In this document: one piece after another, positions 1-7,799 of the stretch
Layout of the letters: every line of letters starts with the position of its first letter
Numbering within the stretch: position 1 is the stretch's first letter
Assembly: GCA_947387485.1 (NCBI GenBank)
Contig: CANDNT010000001.1
Coordinates: 372,001 to 436,000, forward strand
DNA length: 64,000 nt
Direction: 5' to 3'
Source: Aquimarina rhabdastrellae
Lineage (GTDB): Bacteria > Bacteroidota > Bacteroidia > Flavobacteriales > Flavobacteriaceae
Notes under the pieces: model-generated
Told to the model about the DNA's origin: nothing
The model's database searches: none
The model's input: only the letters and a program-made list of their open reading frames with translations
Translations under genes and position numbers: made by a program

Positions 1-1210
1 GTGTCAAGCTCATATCTTGACGTACAACTACTCTCATCACCGTTATTGCTTTTAGTTCTCCAGATAATTGGTACTGAGGTAACATCCATTCTCGTTCTCT
101 AAGTAACTTTGTAAATGCTCTTATTTTAAAAGGAGGAGCTTCCTTAAACTTAAAAGCTACTACGGGTAGTGTATTCATCGATACTACATCTAGAAATCCT
201 GTTTTTTGGAGTGCTTCAGATAAAATAGATGCATTCCACAAACAGTTTTCAACCATTTCTCCATACCCCTTTATTCCGTAATGCATAAAACAAAACTGTT
301 GCGCTACAATTAAGGCTGATGATCTCGAAAAACTTACCGTAAATGATTCTGATTCTCCAGATAAATATGCTGATGTTACGTTTAGGCCTTTAGGAAAACT
401 CTGCTTATCTCTAAATATCAGCCATCCTATACCTGGATATACCAATCCATATTTATGCCCTGAAAGATTAATTGATTTTACATTAGGTAATTTAAAATCC
501 CACTCTATTTCTTTTAATTCTTGCGCAAATGGATAAATAAACCCTCCTATAGCTGCATCAACATGAATCCCTATATCCCATTTATTAACCTTATTTATGT
601 TACTTAACATATTGTCGATTTCTACTATAGGATCACAATAACCTAGATAAGTACACCCTAATATCGCTACAACGCCAATAGTAGATTCATCAAGTGCATT
701 TTCTACAGCTTTTATAGGATATGTGTTTATTGCGGTAAGTGCTATTTCTTTAATTTTTATATCGAGAAATCGAGCACATTTATACCAAGAAATATGAGCA
801 TTACTACAGAGTATAATATTAGGTTCTCCTTTTCTTCCCATAGCATTCCATCGCCATTTTGCTGCAAGTAACGCCATAAATATCGCCTCAGAAGATCCTG
901 TTGTTGAACTCCCATACAACTCCTCTTGATTAGGGATATGTAATAGGTTTCCTATTATTTTTAATACCTGTTGATGTATTTTTGTTGTTTGTTGGTATTC
1001 ATTTTGATTTATCAAGTTTTTACCTAAAGTCTCTTGTATCAATAGTTTTGCTTCCTTAGGCATTTCTATTGTGGTATAACTTCCTAAATCGTATTTAGGT
1101 AATCCATCTTTCTTTAATTCACCTGATATCAACTCAAAAGCTTGATAAGCTGGCATTCCATCAGGCAACATTTTTATCATTTCAAACAGTAGAGTATTTG
1201 TCTTTGCCAT
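1..1210 (-). CDS. PLP-dependent group II decarboxylase (glutamate decarboxylase-like), 3' end outside window
   Basis: I read about 403 codons from an ATG at 1210 to the window edge with no stop, so the C-terminus is missing (E. coli GadB is 466 aa). The fold-type I PLP signature is clear: HVDAAIGG supplies the Asp that contacts the pyridine nitrogen, and SINLSGHKYG carries the Schiff-base lysine, K253 by my count. These residues fit the glutamate/tyrosine/aspartate decarboxylase superfamily; glutamate is only the likeliest substrate. The gene begins 32 nt after a small beta-barrel gene on the same strand, so the two are probably co-transcribed. It does not show the usual gadBC antiporter neighbour within the window. 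Confidence 0.85.
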   Translation of the reverse strand, partial: MAKTNTLLFEMIKMLPDGMPAYQAFELISGELKKDGLPKYDLGSYTTIEMPKEAKLLIQETLGKNLINQNEYQQTTKIHQQVLKIIGNLLHIPNQEELYGSSTTGSSEAIFMALLAAKWRWNAMGRKGEPNIILCSNAHISWYKCARFLDIKIKEIALTAINTYPIKAVENALDESTIGVVAILGCTYLGYCDPIVEIDNMLSNINKVNKWDIGIHVDAAIGGFIYPFAQELKEIEWDFKLPNVKSINLSGHKYGLVYPGIGWLIFRDKQSFPKGLNVTSAYLSGESESFTVSFSRSSALIVAQQFCFMHYGIKGYGEMVENCLWNASILSEALQKTGFLDVVSMNTLPVVAFKFKEAPPFKIRAFTKLLREREWMLPQYQLSGELKAITVMRVVVRQDMSLT

Positions 1211-1242
1211 AGTCAAAAAAGTTAGATTAAACTATTAGATAT

Positions 1243-1989
1243 TTATTCAAAAGCTATAGTCAATCCTATCTGATAGCTAGACACTTTCTCTCTAATTACA
1301 TAAACTATACCTGCGGTTAATGAAGCTGATATACCTTGACTAATATTTTTACTCGTTGCTATACTTAGAACTGAATCTCTTAATCCATTAGCTTCATCTG
1401 CATTACTTCTATACGCTATGCTTCCGTTAATATCAATGGGATATCCTTTCCAATTAAAAATCGTTTCTCGTATGTTAAAGATGGTATATAATGCTTTATT
1501 ATCGTTGATATAAATACTCAATCTAGGATTCCAAGGTTTTGAATATTGTATCGCTCCCATAACTTCATAAAAGTTTGTATTATCAAGCTTCTCTGCTATT
1601 GAAACTGGAGCGTAATAATAAATTCCGGCTATAGAAAACACAAAATCATCATTTAATGCATAATCATAATTTAAAGTAATTGAAGTTTCAAGATCATTTG
1701 TTTTGGGATCCACTCCTACACTATTCCAAACATTTAAGGATAATCCTATTCTTGTAAAAGTATAGGTTACACTAGGCTGTATGGCTTCATAATCTGATAC
1801 TATATCTCTCCATATGTAATTCGTTGTAGTATATAACTGAAACTGTAACGCATTGGTAGGTTGAACTATTATTAATGCTTCTTCTTTGGTTTCTTTACGA
1901 AGCATTTTCAATTTTAATTCTTGAGCATTTAACGTCTTATTACATAGACATATCAAAAGCACATAAACCAGAGGGATTGATTTATTCAT
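1243..1989 (-). CDS. small outer-membrane beta-barrel protein (TorF/Gcw_chp porin-like)
   Basis: 248 aa. Residues 1-22 form a signal peptide ending in LNAQ, the common Bacteroidota signal-peptidase I site. The mature part is a run of alternating aromatic/polar strands (for example SITLNYDYAL, FVFSIAGIYYYAP) and ends in a C-terminal strand finishing with Phe-Glu, which fits an 8-12 strand outer-membrane barrel. The spacing of the W-x-D and N-x-D turns resembles the Gcw_chp/TorF putative porins, but this is a family-level impression. It lies directly upstream of the PLP decarboxylase on the same strand, so it may help substrate or product cross the outer membrane (inference). Confidence 0.6.
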   Translation of the reverse strand: MNKSIPLVYVLLICLCNKTLNAQELKLKMLRKETKEEALIIVQPTNALQFQLYTTTNYIWRDIVSDYEAIQPSVTYTFTRIGLSLNVWNSVGVDPKTNDLETSITLNYDYALNDDFVFSIAGIYYYAPVSIAEKLDNTNFYEVMGAIQYSKPWNPRLSIYINDNKALYTIFNIRETIFNWKGYPIDINGSIAYRSNADEANGLRDSVLSIATSKNISQGISASLTAGIVYVIREKVSSYQIGLTIAFE

Positions 1990-2036
1990 AGTAGGTTATG
2001 ATTTAAAATATTGGTTAGAAAATTGGGGGCGTATTG

Positions 2037-2163
2037 TTCCATAAAGTAGTTTTATGGAAATCTTAAAAACATTCCTCCTACCTTGCTTGTAATCTATGCT
2101 ATATGACTATCCTTGAAAATTTAATTAAGTAACACCACTTAATATAATACAAGGTAAAAGGAA
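2037..2163. repeat. nested inverted repeats in the 1990-2213 spacer
   Basis: Two dyads are visible between the barrel gene and the DUF2589 operon. The first is a compact hairpin, TTCCATAAA/TTTATGGAA (about 2037-2059). The second is long-range: TTCCTCCTACCTTG (2072-2085) against CAAGGTAAAAGGAA (2150-2163), 12 of 14 positions complementary with a 64-nt loop. Neither has the U-tract of an intrinsic terminator. They could structure the 5' leader of the barrel/decarboxylase transcript or end the DUF2589 transcript. Confidence 0.35.
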
Positions 2164-2213
2164 TAACTTTTGGTATCGTTTTTTTGATTTAATCTCTGTT
2201 ATGATTGTGTATA

Positions 2214-2678
2214 TTATCCTGGTATTTGAGCTCTTAAAGCTTTTTCATACCCTTCTATAAGCTTGTTTAATCCTTCTGTATTTTCTTGAGGTTTTACAAT
2301 TAACTCTAATTTCGCAGATGGCTGCTTGGCTGTTGTATCCCATTCAGAATTTTCTGAAGATCTATTACTAAAACTTACTAATAATTCATTATTATCAATA
2401 GCTATATCTAAATTGGTTGTAAATCTTAATTCTTCTATTCGTGCTGAAGAAATAGGGACAACCGTTAATAATGGAACTTCAACTATATGCTCGGTTACTT
2501 TACCATCTGTAGTGGTCTTAGGATAATTGATATTTACTGTTTTTGCAGTATATCTTTCGGTTTCTTCATCTCTATCAAAATAATCATTAATCACTTGATC
2601 TTGAGAATCGGCTAGTGTAGCATTTGCTATTTCTGCAGCATCATTAATAGCTTCTACTAGTTTCTTTAATTTAATCAT
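2214..2678 (-). CDS. DUF2589-like protein (third and shortest copy)
   Basis: 154 aa, no signal peptide or membrane segment. It shares a pattern with the two upstream paralogues: an Ala/Asn-rich amphipathic N-terminal helix (AAEIANATLADSQDQVI), the core strand VPLLTVVPISSARIEEL, and a short C-terminal helix (NKLIEGYEKALR). The core aligns with LLTLIPFNSLSVKEV and ILTIIPLNSLAVETV in the other two. Function is unknown. The start codon lies 2 nt after the stop of the zinc-ribbon gene, so translation is probably coupled. It is the most diverged copy and lacks the LPLP motif before the last helix. Confidence 0.7.
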   Translation of the reverse strand: MIKLKKLVEAINDAAEIANATLADSQDQVINDYFDRDEETERYTAKTVNINYPKTTTDGKVTEHIVEVPLLTVVPISSARIEELRFTTNLDIAIDNNELLVSFSNRSSENSEWDTTAKQPSAKLELIVKPQENTEGLNKLIEGYEKALRAQIPG

Positions 2679-2680
2679 AA

Positions 2681-2875
2681 CTAAGCTTTTAAAGAATTTC
2701 TTTTAATCTTATTAAACTCTTCCATTGAAGTAGCTACTGTATCTTTACTTTCTCTAGCTAACTTTATACTAGCATCACATCCACTACACGTAAATCCTTG
2801 TCCTTGTAATAGGATATTTACATCAAATGGGATCGATGTTCCGCAATTAGGGCAACTTATACTTTGTTCAAACAT
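2681..2875 (-). CDS. small zinc-ribbon protein inside the DUF2589 operon
   Basis: 64 aa. Two CxxC knuckles are visible, CPNC at residues 8-11 and CSGC at 30-33, giving a compact treble-clef/zinc-ribbon of about 30 residues followed by a charged helix. There is no further domain, so it is probably an adaptor or regulator rather than an enzyme. It sits 10 nt after one DUF2589 gene and 2 nt before the next, which makes it an integral part of this operon. No homologue with known function is recognised. Confidence 0.7.
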   Translation of the reverse strand: MFEQSISCPNCGTSIPFDVNILLQGQGFTCSGCDASIKLARESKDTVATSMEEFNKIKRNSLKA

Positions 2876-2885
2876 GTTTTATATT

Positions 2886-3503
2886 TTAAGATTTATGTTT
2901 TTCGGCTGGTTTTCTATCTAGTGATGTTGAATTAATATTCTTGGTATACAAATCTAAAAGTGCTGTAATACCTACAGGTAAAGGCAATTGTCCAGCATTC
3001 ATTTCTACCGATAATTTGGATGCATTACGCCTTTGATATTGATTTTCTTGCTTAGCATTAGAGTCATAACTTACTGTACCTTTAAGTTGTACATCTTCAT
3101 CTTTTTTACCGTTACTCTCCCTTGCACTTCGCTCATCACTTTGTGATACTATTTCTAAATCAAACTTTACATTTACTTCTTTTACTGATAAAGAATTAAA
3201 CGGAATCAAGGTTAATAATGGAATTTGGAATGTTGAAGTCACTCTTTCCATTTTTGGTTTACCTTTCTCATCCTTATCTGGTAAGAGCATATTCTTAGTT
3301 ATGGTCATTGTAATCATTTTTGGGTGATATACATCTTCTCCAAAACCATCATCATTATCCAGATCAAAGCAAGTATCCATCAAAAAAGATGTTTGTTTAC
3401 GTGCCATAGCCGAATTTGCACTAGCTGCCGCCACAAATGGTGCTGCTAATAATTGCTCTATAGCAATTCCTTGACTATTGTTGGGTGTTTTACTCTTTGC
3501 CAT
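2886..3503 (-). CDS. DUF2589 domain-containing protein
   Basis: 205 aa, soluble, no signal peptide. The N-terminal helix (APFVAAASANSAMARKQTSF, about 17-40) is followed by LMDTCFDLD, a beta-rich core with IPLLTLIPFNSLSVKEVNV, a charged, low-complexity loop rich in Ser/Asp/Lys (about 130-160), and the C-terminal helix after LPLPVGITALLDLY. The same order occurs in the next paralogue, so this is one complete domain. DUF2589 has no established function. The gene is the second of an apparent four-gene operon; the spacer to the first is 68 nt. Confidence 0.75.
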   Translation of the reverse strand: MAKSKTPNNSQGIAIEQLLAAPFVAAASANSAMARKQTSFLMDTCFDLDNDDGFGEDVYHPKMITMTITKNMLLPDKDEKGKPKMERVTSTFQIPLLTLIPFNSLSVKEVNVKFDLEIVSQSDERSARESNGKKDEDVQLKGTVSYDSNAKQENQYQRRNASKLSVEMNAGQLPLPVGITALLDLYTKNINSTSLDRKPAEKHKS

Positions 3504-3571
3504 TTTACCTTATTCTTTTGGTTAAAAGGAGGTTCGATAAGAATCGACCCCCTTTAATAGTTACTCTTGAA

Positions 3572-4228
3572 TTAAGCTTTTGTAGCTGGTAACTCAATTG
3601 GTTCTATAGATTTAGAGAATGCATCTATAATAGTAGTCACCCCTTTTGGTAAAGGCAATTGACCTGCATGTACTCCTACTGTATATTTAGCAGAATTACT
3701 CTTCTCATAGTGCGAATTTCTAGATTTAGAATCTTCACTAGAATAACTAGCAGATCCTTGGATAGTAGCCGAAAAACATCCATATCCTACTTTTGCTTCA
3801 AAACTAACTTCTGCAGATTTCTTTTGTGTAGAAGATTCTGATTCTTCTTCACCAAAACTAGATTTTACTTCCATTTCAAAACCTATATCCACAGTCTCCA
3901 CAGCTAATGAGTTTAAAGGAATAATAGTTAAAATTGGTAAGTTAAATTTAGTTACTACTGTATCTACTTTTGCTGGTGTATCAACAGTACCATCTTCTTT
4001 TAGTACGGCTGGAGTAAGTACCCCTCTTTCTAGCTCCATACTAATCATAATAGGCTTATAGTTTTCACTATCTTTCTCTTTAGAGAAACACGTATCTAGT
4101 AAAAACTTGGTTTGCGTTAATGCCATATTTGCATTTGCTTTTGCAGCGGCATTAAGAGGACCTCCGATCAAAGAGTCCATAGGTAGCCCAGAAAATTGCT
4201 GAGCCATTGACACTAAATTCTTAGACAT
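3572..4228 (-). CDS. DUF2589 domain-containing protein, first gene of the cluster
   Basis: 218 aa. It shows the full domain pattern: GGPLNAAAKANANMALTQTK (about 20-40), FLLDTCFS, the core LPILTIIPLNSLAVETVDIG, a Ser/Lys/Glu-rich central loop (about 125-185), and the closing LPLPKGVTTIIDAFSKSIEP. It is clearly paralogous to the gene downstream. A cytoplasmic self-assembling or adaptor role would fit three paralogues with an Ala-rich amphipathic helix, but that is inference. The ATG at 4228 is the natural start because the Ala-rich helix follows shortly after. Confidence 0.75.
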   Translation of the reverse strand: MSKNLVSMAQQFSGLPMDSLIGGPLNAAAKANANMALTQTKFLLDTCFSKEKDSENYKPIMISMELERGVLTPAVLKEDGTVDTPAKVDTVVTKFNLPILTIIPLNSLAVETVDIGFEMEVKSSFGEEESESSTQKKSAEVSFEAKVGYGCFSATIQGSASYSSEDSKSRNSHYEKSNSAKYTVGVHAGQLPLPKGVTTIIDAFSKSIEPIELPATKA

Positions 4229-4584
4229 GATTGTTTGTTTTAATTAATATTTAAATACTAGCTAACATTAATTCTACTATAGTGTCTTGTTTTAATTTTA
4301 AAATTATAGGCCTATAATGTTCCACCAACCCGTGATGGTTTTTACTACACATCAAAACAATACAGAGAATTATATTAAAATTCCAGGAAAGTTTATGTAT
4401 TATCACATTTACTAATCTCTCAGGATGTCTATAAAAAAAGGAGTTGTTTTCACTTATTATCGGTTTGAATAACCTCATTTATTATCTTAGAAAACTTCTG
4501 TTAAGTTTAGGATATCACCCTAATAATAAGCCTCTTCACATTACATCTAAAAAATTATTGATATGATAAACTTACTTTCCTTAT
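4229..4584. other. non-coding spacer upstream of the DUF2589 operon
   Basis: This 356-nt stretch holds one 75-codon minus-strand reading frame (4251-4478) that I do not accept as a gene: it has no recognisable domain, unusual composition and no family resemblance. Its clearest feature is the perfect palindrome at 4303-4318. No strong TAnnTTTG promoter was found for the DUF2589 genes. Confidence 0.5.
4303..4318. promoter_or_regulatory. perfect 16-bp palindrome, candidate operator
   Basis: ATTATAGGCCTATAAT is a perfect dyad with no spacer, about 75-90 nt upstream of the first DUF2589 start. Such a site is typical of a dimeric repressor, but no dedicated regulator gene lies next to it. Confidence 0.4.
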
Positions 4585-5169
4585 TTATTCAAAATCAGTT
4601 TCTTCTAATAAGGTATAGGTGAAGTTTTTGTGTACAGATTTTTTACATACTTCCATAAAAAAATTAAAATCTGCTACTCGTTTAAAAACCTGACAACCTG
4701 CAGACCATTTCTCTACGATTTGGGATTCAGTTTTTGCATTACTACGATGTATATTGATTCCAAAAACACCTTCATAAACCTTACTTCCTTTATCAATTTT
4801 GTTATCCTTGGTATTGTCTCGCCAAATTTTAATTGGTTTTTGCTGTTTTAGCGCTTCATACTTACCTTGATGTAATCCTACAGCATAACAGTTAATATAT
4901 TGCCCAGGAACCAAGACTGCAGTTCCGTTAACATTTAATGGATTTTTAAGCCAATACGCTCCAGGATCTGTTGTAATTGCAAATTCAAATACTTGTTGAT
5001 CTCCATCTTCATCATTGTAAATAAAATACAACCAATCATCAAAAGCATTTGCGATTACTTGATTACTACGAATCCCTATAATATTCACTGTAAAAGGATG
5101 TCCATCTTCAAAAAATTGATATCCTTTATTTGCCATTACTTCTTTTATTTGTTCTAGAGTAAATCTCAT
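4585..5169 (-). CDS. L,D-transpeptidase-like (YkuD-fold) cytoplasmic protein
   Basis: 194 aa without signal peptide. The C-terminal half contains GINIHRSN (His141) and WSAGCQVF (Cys159), spaced 18 residues apart. This resembles the H...S-x-G-C active site of L,D-transpeptidases/YkuD-fold enzymes and of related peptidoglycan-acting proteins seen in phage and contractile-tail loci. The missing export signal fits an enzyme that needs another delivery route, or a diverged non-secreted relative. It precedes the DUF2589 genes on the same strand after a 356-nt spacer, so co-transcription is uncertain. The reading is based on motifs only. Confidence 0.5.
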   Translation of the reverse strand: MRFTLEQIKEVMANKGYQFFEDGHPFTVNIIGIRSNQVIANAFDDWLYFIYNDEDGDQQVFEFAITTDPGAYWLKNPLNVNGTAVLVPGQYINCYAVGLHQGKYEALKQQKPIKIWRDNTKDNKIDKGSKVYEGVFGINIHRSNAKTESQIVEKWSAGCQVFKRVADFNFFMEVCKKSVHKNFTYTLLEETDFE

Positions 5170-5301
5170 TTGTATACCATTTTGTTGTTTTACACTTACG
5201 AAAGTAGAGCGCTACAACAGCTCTTTTTATGGCAAATGGTACAAGCATGGTAAACGATGTAACAAGCAGTAATTTTTGTGTTATGAATAATTTTAAGGCG
5301 T

Positions 5302-5327
5302 AAAAAACGGATTCGTTTGAATCCGTT
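5302..5327 (-). terminator. intrinsic terminator downstream of rnpB
   Basis: AACGGATTC-GTTT-GAATCCGTT forms a perfect 9-bp stem with a 4-nt loop. Read on the minus strand it is followed by a run of six T, so it can end leftward transcription from the rnpB side. Confidence 0.7.
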
Positions 5328-5370
5328 ATATCTGATTTATCTCAAAAGTTGTGGGTGAATTAAAATATAA

Positions 5371-5422
5371 TAATGAATGTCGAATAAAGAATAACGATTG
5401 CTGATTTTTTTATTCAAAAACT
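5371..5422 (+). repeat. dispersed intergenic repeat, copy A
   Basis: Contains GAATAACGATTGCTGATT followed by TTTTTATTCAAAA. Related sequences occur at 43301-43345, 43590-43640 and, inverted, at 56252-56293, always outside genes. Confidence 0.4.
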
Positions 5423-5510
5423 ATACAACTTTTACATTTTAGAGTATTTAACTATTAATAAAAACCGTAATAATTGCTTTTGATTATAACATTCTTTGTA
5501 GAAAAATAAA

Positions 5511-5815
5511 AAAGTAGATCATAAGCCGGATTCTGTATCTTTAAAAAATCAAAGATTCCTTATCATTTATCTAGACTAACAATTACTCATTAGTTCAAAC
5601 CGCCTACCCTCCAACATTGGGCGCACAACCCTCAAGCGTTGGTATACATGGCGTTGCACCGTATAGAGTTTACCTGATTTCACTACAGCATTACCTGTAC
5701 ATCCTTTCTGTTGCACTTGTCCTCATCTCACGACGGACGGGCGTTACCCGCTATACTGTGCTACGGTGTCCGGACTTTCCTCTTTATAAAATAAAGCGAT
5801 AAGGTGATCTACTTT
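5511..5815 (-). ncRNA. rnpB: RNase P RNA (bacterial type A)
   Basis: The minus strand carries the universal elements in order: GAGGAAAGTCCGGAC (CR I), ATAGCGGGTAACGCCC, GATGAGGACAAGTGCAACAG (CR II/III region), AGGGTAGGCGG with the CR IV/V region, and a 3' segment ending ATCCGGCTTATGATCTAC. The 5' end GTAGATCACC pairs with GATCTAC at the 3' end to close helix P1. Total about 305 nt; ends are accurate to a few bases. A U-rich stretch follows. The RNA is the catalytic subunit for 5' maturation of tRNAs. Confidence 0.95.
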
Positions 5816-5819
5816 TTCG

Positions 5820-5827
5820 CAAAAGTA
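5820..5827 (-). promoter_or_regulatory. -7 promoter element of rnpB
   Basis: On the minus strand TACTTTTG matches the Bacteroidota -7 consensus TAnnTTTG exactly and ends 4-7 nt before the inferred 5' end of RNase P RNA. Confidence 0.65.
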
Positions 5828-5864
5828 TAAATAAATATGTATTATAAAATTTTATTTCGAGTTA

Positions 5865-6512
5865 TTAATTTTTGTCCTCTAACATTGGTACAAATCTAAA
5901 CTCTCCTAATTCGTGTTTTTCAAAATGAGTTGCACTCTTCCTGATAAACAATGTCATTATTTGTGGATCATCTCCTACAGGAATCACTAACCTTCCTCCT
6001 ATTTCTAATTGAGACAATAAAGGTTTAGGTACATAAGGAGCTCCAGCAGTTACTATAATACCTTTATATGGAGCAAACTCTGGTAAGCCTTTATATCCAT
6101 CACCAAACAAAAGATACTGTGTTCTATAACGTAATTTAGATAATAATCGTTTTGTTTTTGTAAAAAGTTCTCGTTGTCTCTCTATACTGTATACTTTTGC
6201 TCCCAACTCGCATAATACAGCAGATTGATAACCCGATCCTGTACCAATTTCTAAGATTTTATCTCCTCTTTTAACTTCTAGCAATTCACTTTGAAAAGCT
6301 ACTGTATAAGGCTGTGATATCGTTTGTTCTGCACCAATAGGAAATGCTTTATCTTGATACGCATGTTCATCAAAACTCGAATCTATAAAAAGATGTCTAG
6401 GAATATTGCGAACTGCATTTAATACAGCTTCGTTCTTAATTCCTTTTCTCATTAAAAGATCGGCTAGTTGTTTGCGTTTACCAACATGTTTAAGCGTATC
6501 TCCCTCTCTCAT
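5865..6512 (-). CDS. pcm: protein-L-isoaspartate O-methyltransferase
   Basis: 215 aa, the usual length of the family. SAM-binding motif I is EIGTGSGYQSAVL (about 87-99), preceded by the conserved ISQPYTVAFQ segment that contacts the isoaspartyl peptide; post-I motif VYSIERQ and the downstream ITVTAGAP-like motif (IIVTAGAPY) are also present. The enzyme methylates isoaspartyl residues in damaged proteins using S-adenosylmethionine so that they can revert to aspartate. It is cytoplasmic and appears monocistronic, driven by a well-formed promoter at 6537-6567. Confidence 0.93.
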   Translation of the reverse strand: MREGDTLKHVGKRKQLADLLMRKGIKNEAVLNAVRNIPRHLFIDSSFDEHAYQDKAFPIGAEQTISQPYTVAFQSELLEVKRGDKILEIGTGSGYQSAVLCELGAKVYSIERQRELFTKTKRLLSKLRYRTQYLLFGDGYKGLPEFAPYKGIIVTAGAPYVPKPLLSQLEIGGRLVIPVGDDPQIMTLFIRKSATHFEKHELGEFRFVPMLEDKN

Positions 6513-6536
6513 TTTTTTGGTCTAGTTTTAGTATTG

Positions 6537-6567
6537 CAAAAATACTCACATTTCAGAGTTACTCAAA
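6537..6567 (-). promoter_or_regulatory. pcm promoter
   Basis: Minus strand: TTTG, a 19-nt spacer, then TATTTTTG. This is a full match to the Bacteroidota sigma-ABfr consensus (TTTG-N19-TAnnTTTG), 25 nt before the pcm start. Confidence 0.75.
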
Positions 6568-6767
6568 TCCTTTTTCTTAATTCCTCATAATTTTATTAAA
6601 AATAGTCTAAAATTTTATGCTATTTTTTTCAATTTCAAGCTTATAAAAAACAACTTTTAACTCAAAAAAAACTACTAGGACTTATTCTTACAAATCTATA
6701 TTTCCTTTGCTTTACAAAATTCATTTAATTTAAAATGCAAAACATATTTATAATTTATAAATAATAC

Positions 6768-6775
6768 TATTTTTG
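6768..6775 (+). promoter_or_regulatory. -7 element upstream of the Gfo/Idh/MocA gene
   Basis: TATTTTTG matches TAnnTTTG and lies 16 nt before the ATG at 6792. No clear TTTG is seen 19 nt upstream, so only the -7 half is supported. Confidence 0.5.
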
Positions 6776-6791
6776 TGTAAAAACATAGAAT

Positions 6792-7751
6792 ATGCTTAAA
6801 GCCGGAGTTATAGGTGCTGGACACCTAGGTAAAATTCATTTACGTCTTTTAAATCAATCTGATAACTATGACCTTGTTGGTTTTTATGATACCAACAAAG
6901 AACAAGCAAAAGCTATAGTTGAAGAGTTTGGTTATACCTTATTCGATTCTGTTGAATCACTTATAGCAGCTGTAGACGTTGTGGATATTGTAACTCCTAC
7001 TTTTGCACATTTTGAAGTAGCCAAAAAAGCAATCGAAGCTGGTAAACATATCTTTATAGAAAAACCTATTACGAATACTGTAGATGAAGCTGATGAATTA
7101 ATTCGTCTGGCAGAACAATATAACGTAAAAGGTCAAGTAGGTCATGTTGAACGTTTTAATCCTGCTTATACCGCAGTAGCTTCAAAAATTGAAAATCCTA
7201 TGTTTATTGAAGCACATCGTTTATCCGAATTTAATCCTAGAGGTACAGATGTTCCTGTTGTTCTAGATTTAATGATTCACGATATTGATGCTATTTTAAG
7301 TGTTGTTGATTCTGAAGTAAAATCTATTAGTGCTAGTGGTGTTTCTGTTATAAGTGAAACTCCTGATATAGCTAATGCTAGAATCGAATTTGAAAATGGT
7401 TGTGTAGCCAACCTTACAGCAAGTAGAATTTCGCTTAAAAACATGCGTAAAGCAAGGTTCTTTCAGCGTGATGCTTATATCTCTGTAGATTTCTTTGAGA
7501 AAAAATGTGAAGTAGTTAAAATGAAGGAAGCTCCAGAGCAACCAGATGATTTTGCTATGATTTTACAAAATGCAGAAGGCGTAAAAAAACAAATCTACTT
7601 TGATAATCCAGATGTACCTTCAAACAATGCTATTCTAGACGAATTAGATACTTTTGCAAAAGCAATCGAAAATGATACTACTCCTATCGTGAGTTTAACA
7701 CAAGGAACCAAAGCACTTAAAGTTGCTTTACAAATCATTGAATGCTTTTAA
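6792..7751 (+). CDS. Gfo/Idh/MocA family NAD(P)-dependent oxidoreductase
   Basis: 319 aa. The Rossmann motif GVIGAGHLGKIHLRLL opens the protein, IVTPTFAHFEVAKKAIEAG and the diagnostic IFIEKPIT (the Lys of the EKP motif is catalytic) follow, and the C-terminal alpha/beta substrate domain contains VLDLMIHDIDAIL with the conserved His/Asp pair. The family oxidises or reduces a sugar or cyclitol hydroxyl; the exact substrate cannot be read here. The next gene, a 3-hydroxyacyl-CoA dehydrogenase, starts 48 nt later on the same strand, so they may be co-transcribed. Confidence 0.85.
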   Translation: MLKAGVIGAGHLGKIHLRLLNQSDNYDLVGFYDTNKEQAKAIVEEFGYTLFDSVESLIAAVDVVDIVTPTFAHFEVAKKAIEAGKHIFIEKPITNTVDEADELIRLAEQYNVKGQVGHVERFNPAYTAVASKIENPMFIEAHRLSEFNPRGTDVPVVLDLMIHDIDAILSVVDSEVKSISASGVSVISETPDIANARIEFENGCVANLTASRISLKNMRKARFFQRDAYISVDFFEKKCEVVKMKEAPEQPDDFAMILQNAEGVKKQIYFDNPDVPSNNAILDELDTFAKAIENDTTPIVSLTQGTKALKVALQIIECF

Positions 7752-7799
7752 TATAAACATCTCCTCACTTAGTGAGGTATTAAACAAAAACACTCTATA

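Larger units (their letters stand above)
5170..5510. other. intergenic region between the transpeptidase-like gene and rnpB
   Basis: No gene is seen in this 341-nt spacer. It contains an intrinsic terminator (5302-5327), a copy of a dispersed repeat (about 5371-5422), and a short repeated motif near 5229-5265 in which ATGGTA occurs twice 11 bp apart. The last lies 60-70 nt upstream of the transpeptidase-like start and may be regulatory. Confidence 0.5.

Noticed and set aside
4251..4478. 75-codon minus-strand reading frame before the DUF2589 genes
   Set aside because: No domain, unusual composition, and it covers the perfect palindrome; more likely non-coding leader.
5617..5802. 61-codon plus-strand reading frame
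   Set aside because: It lies entirely within the RNase P RNA on the other strand.
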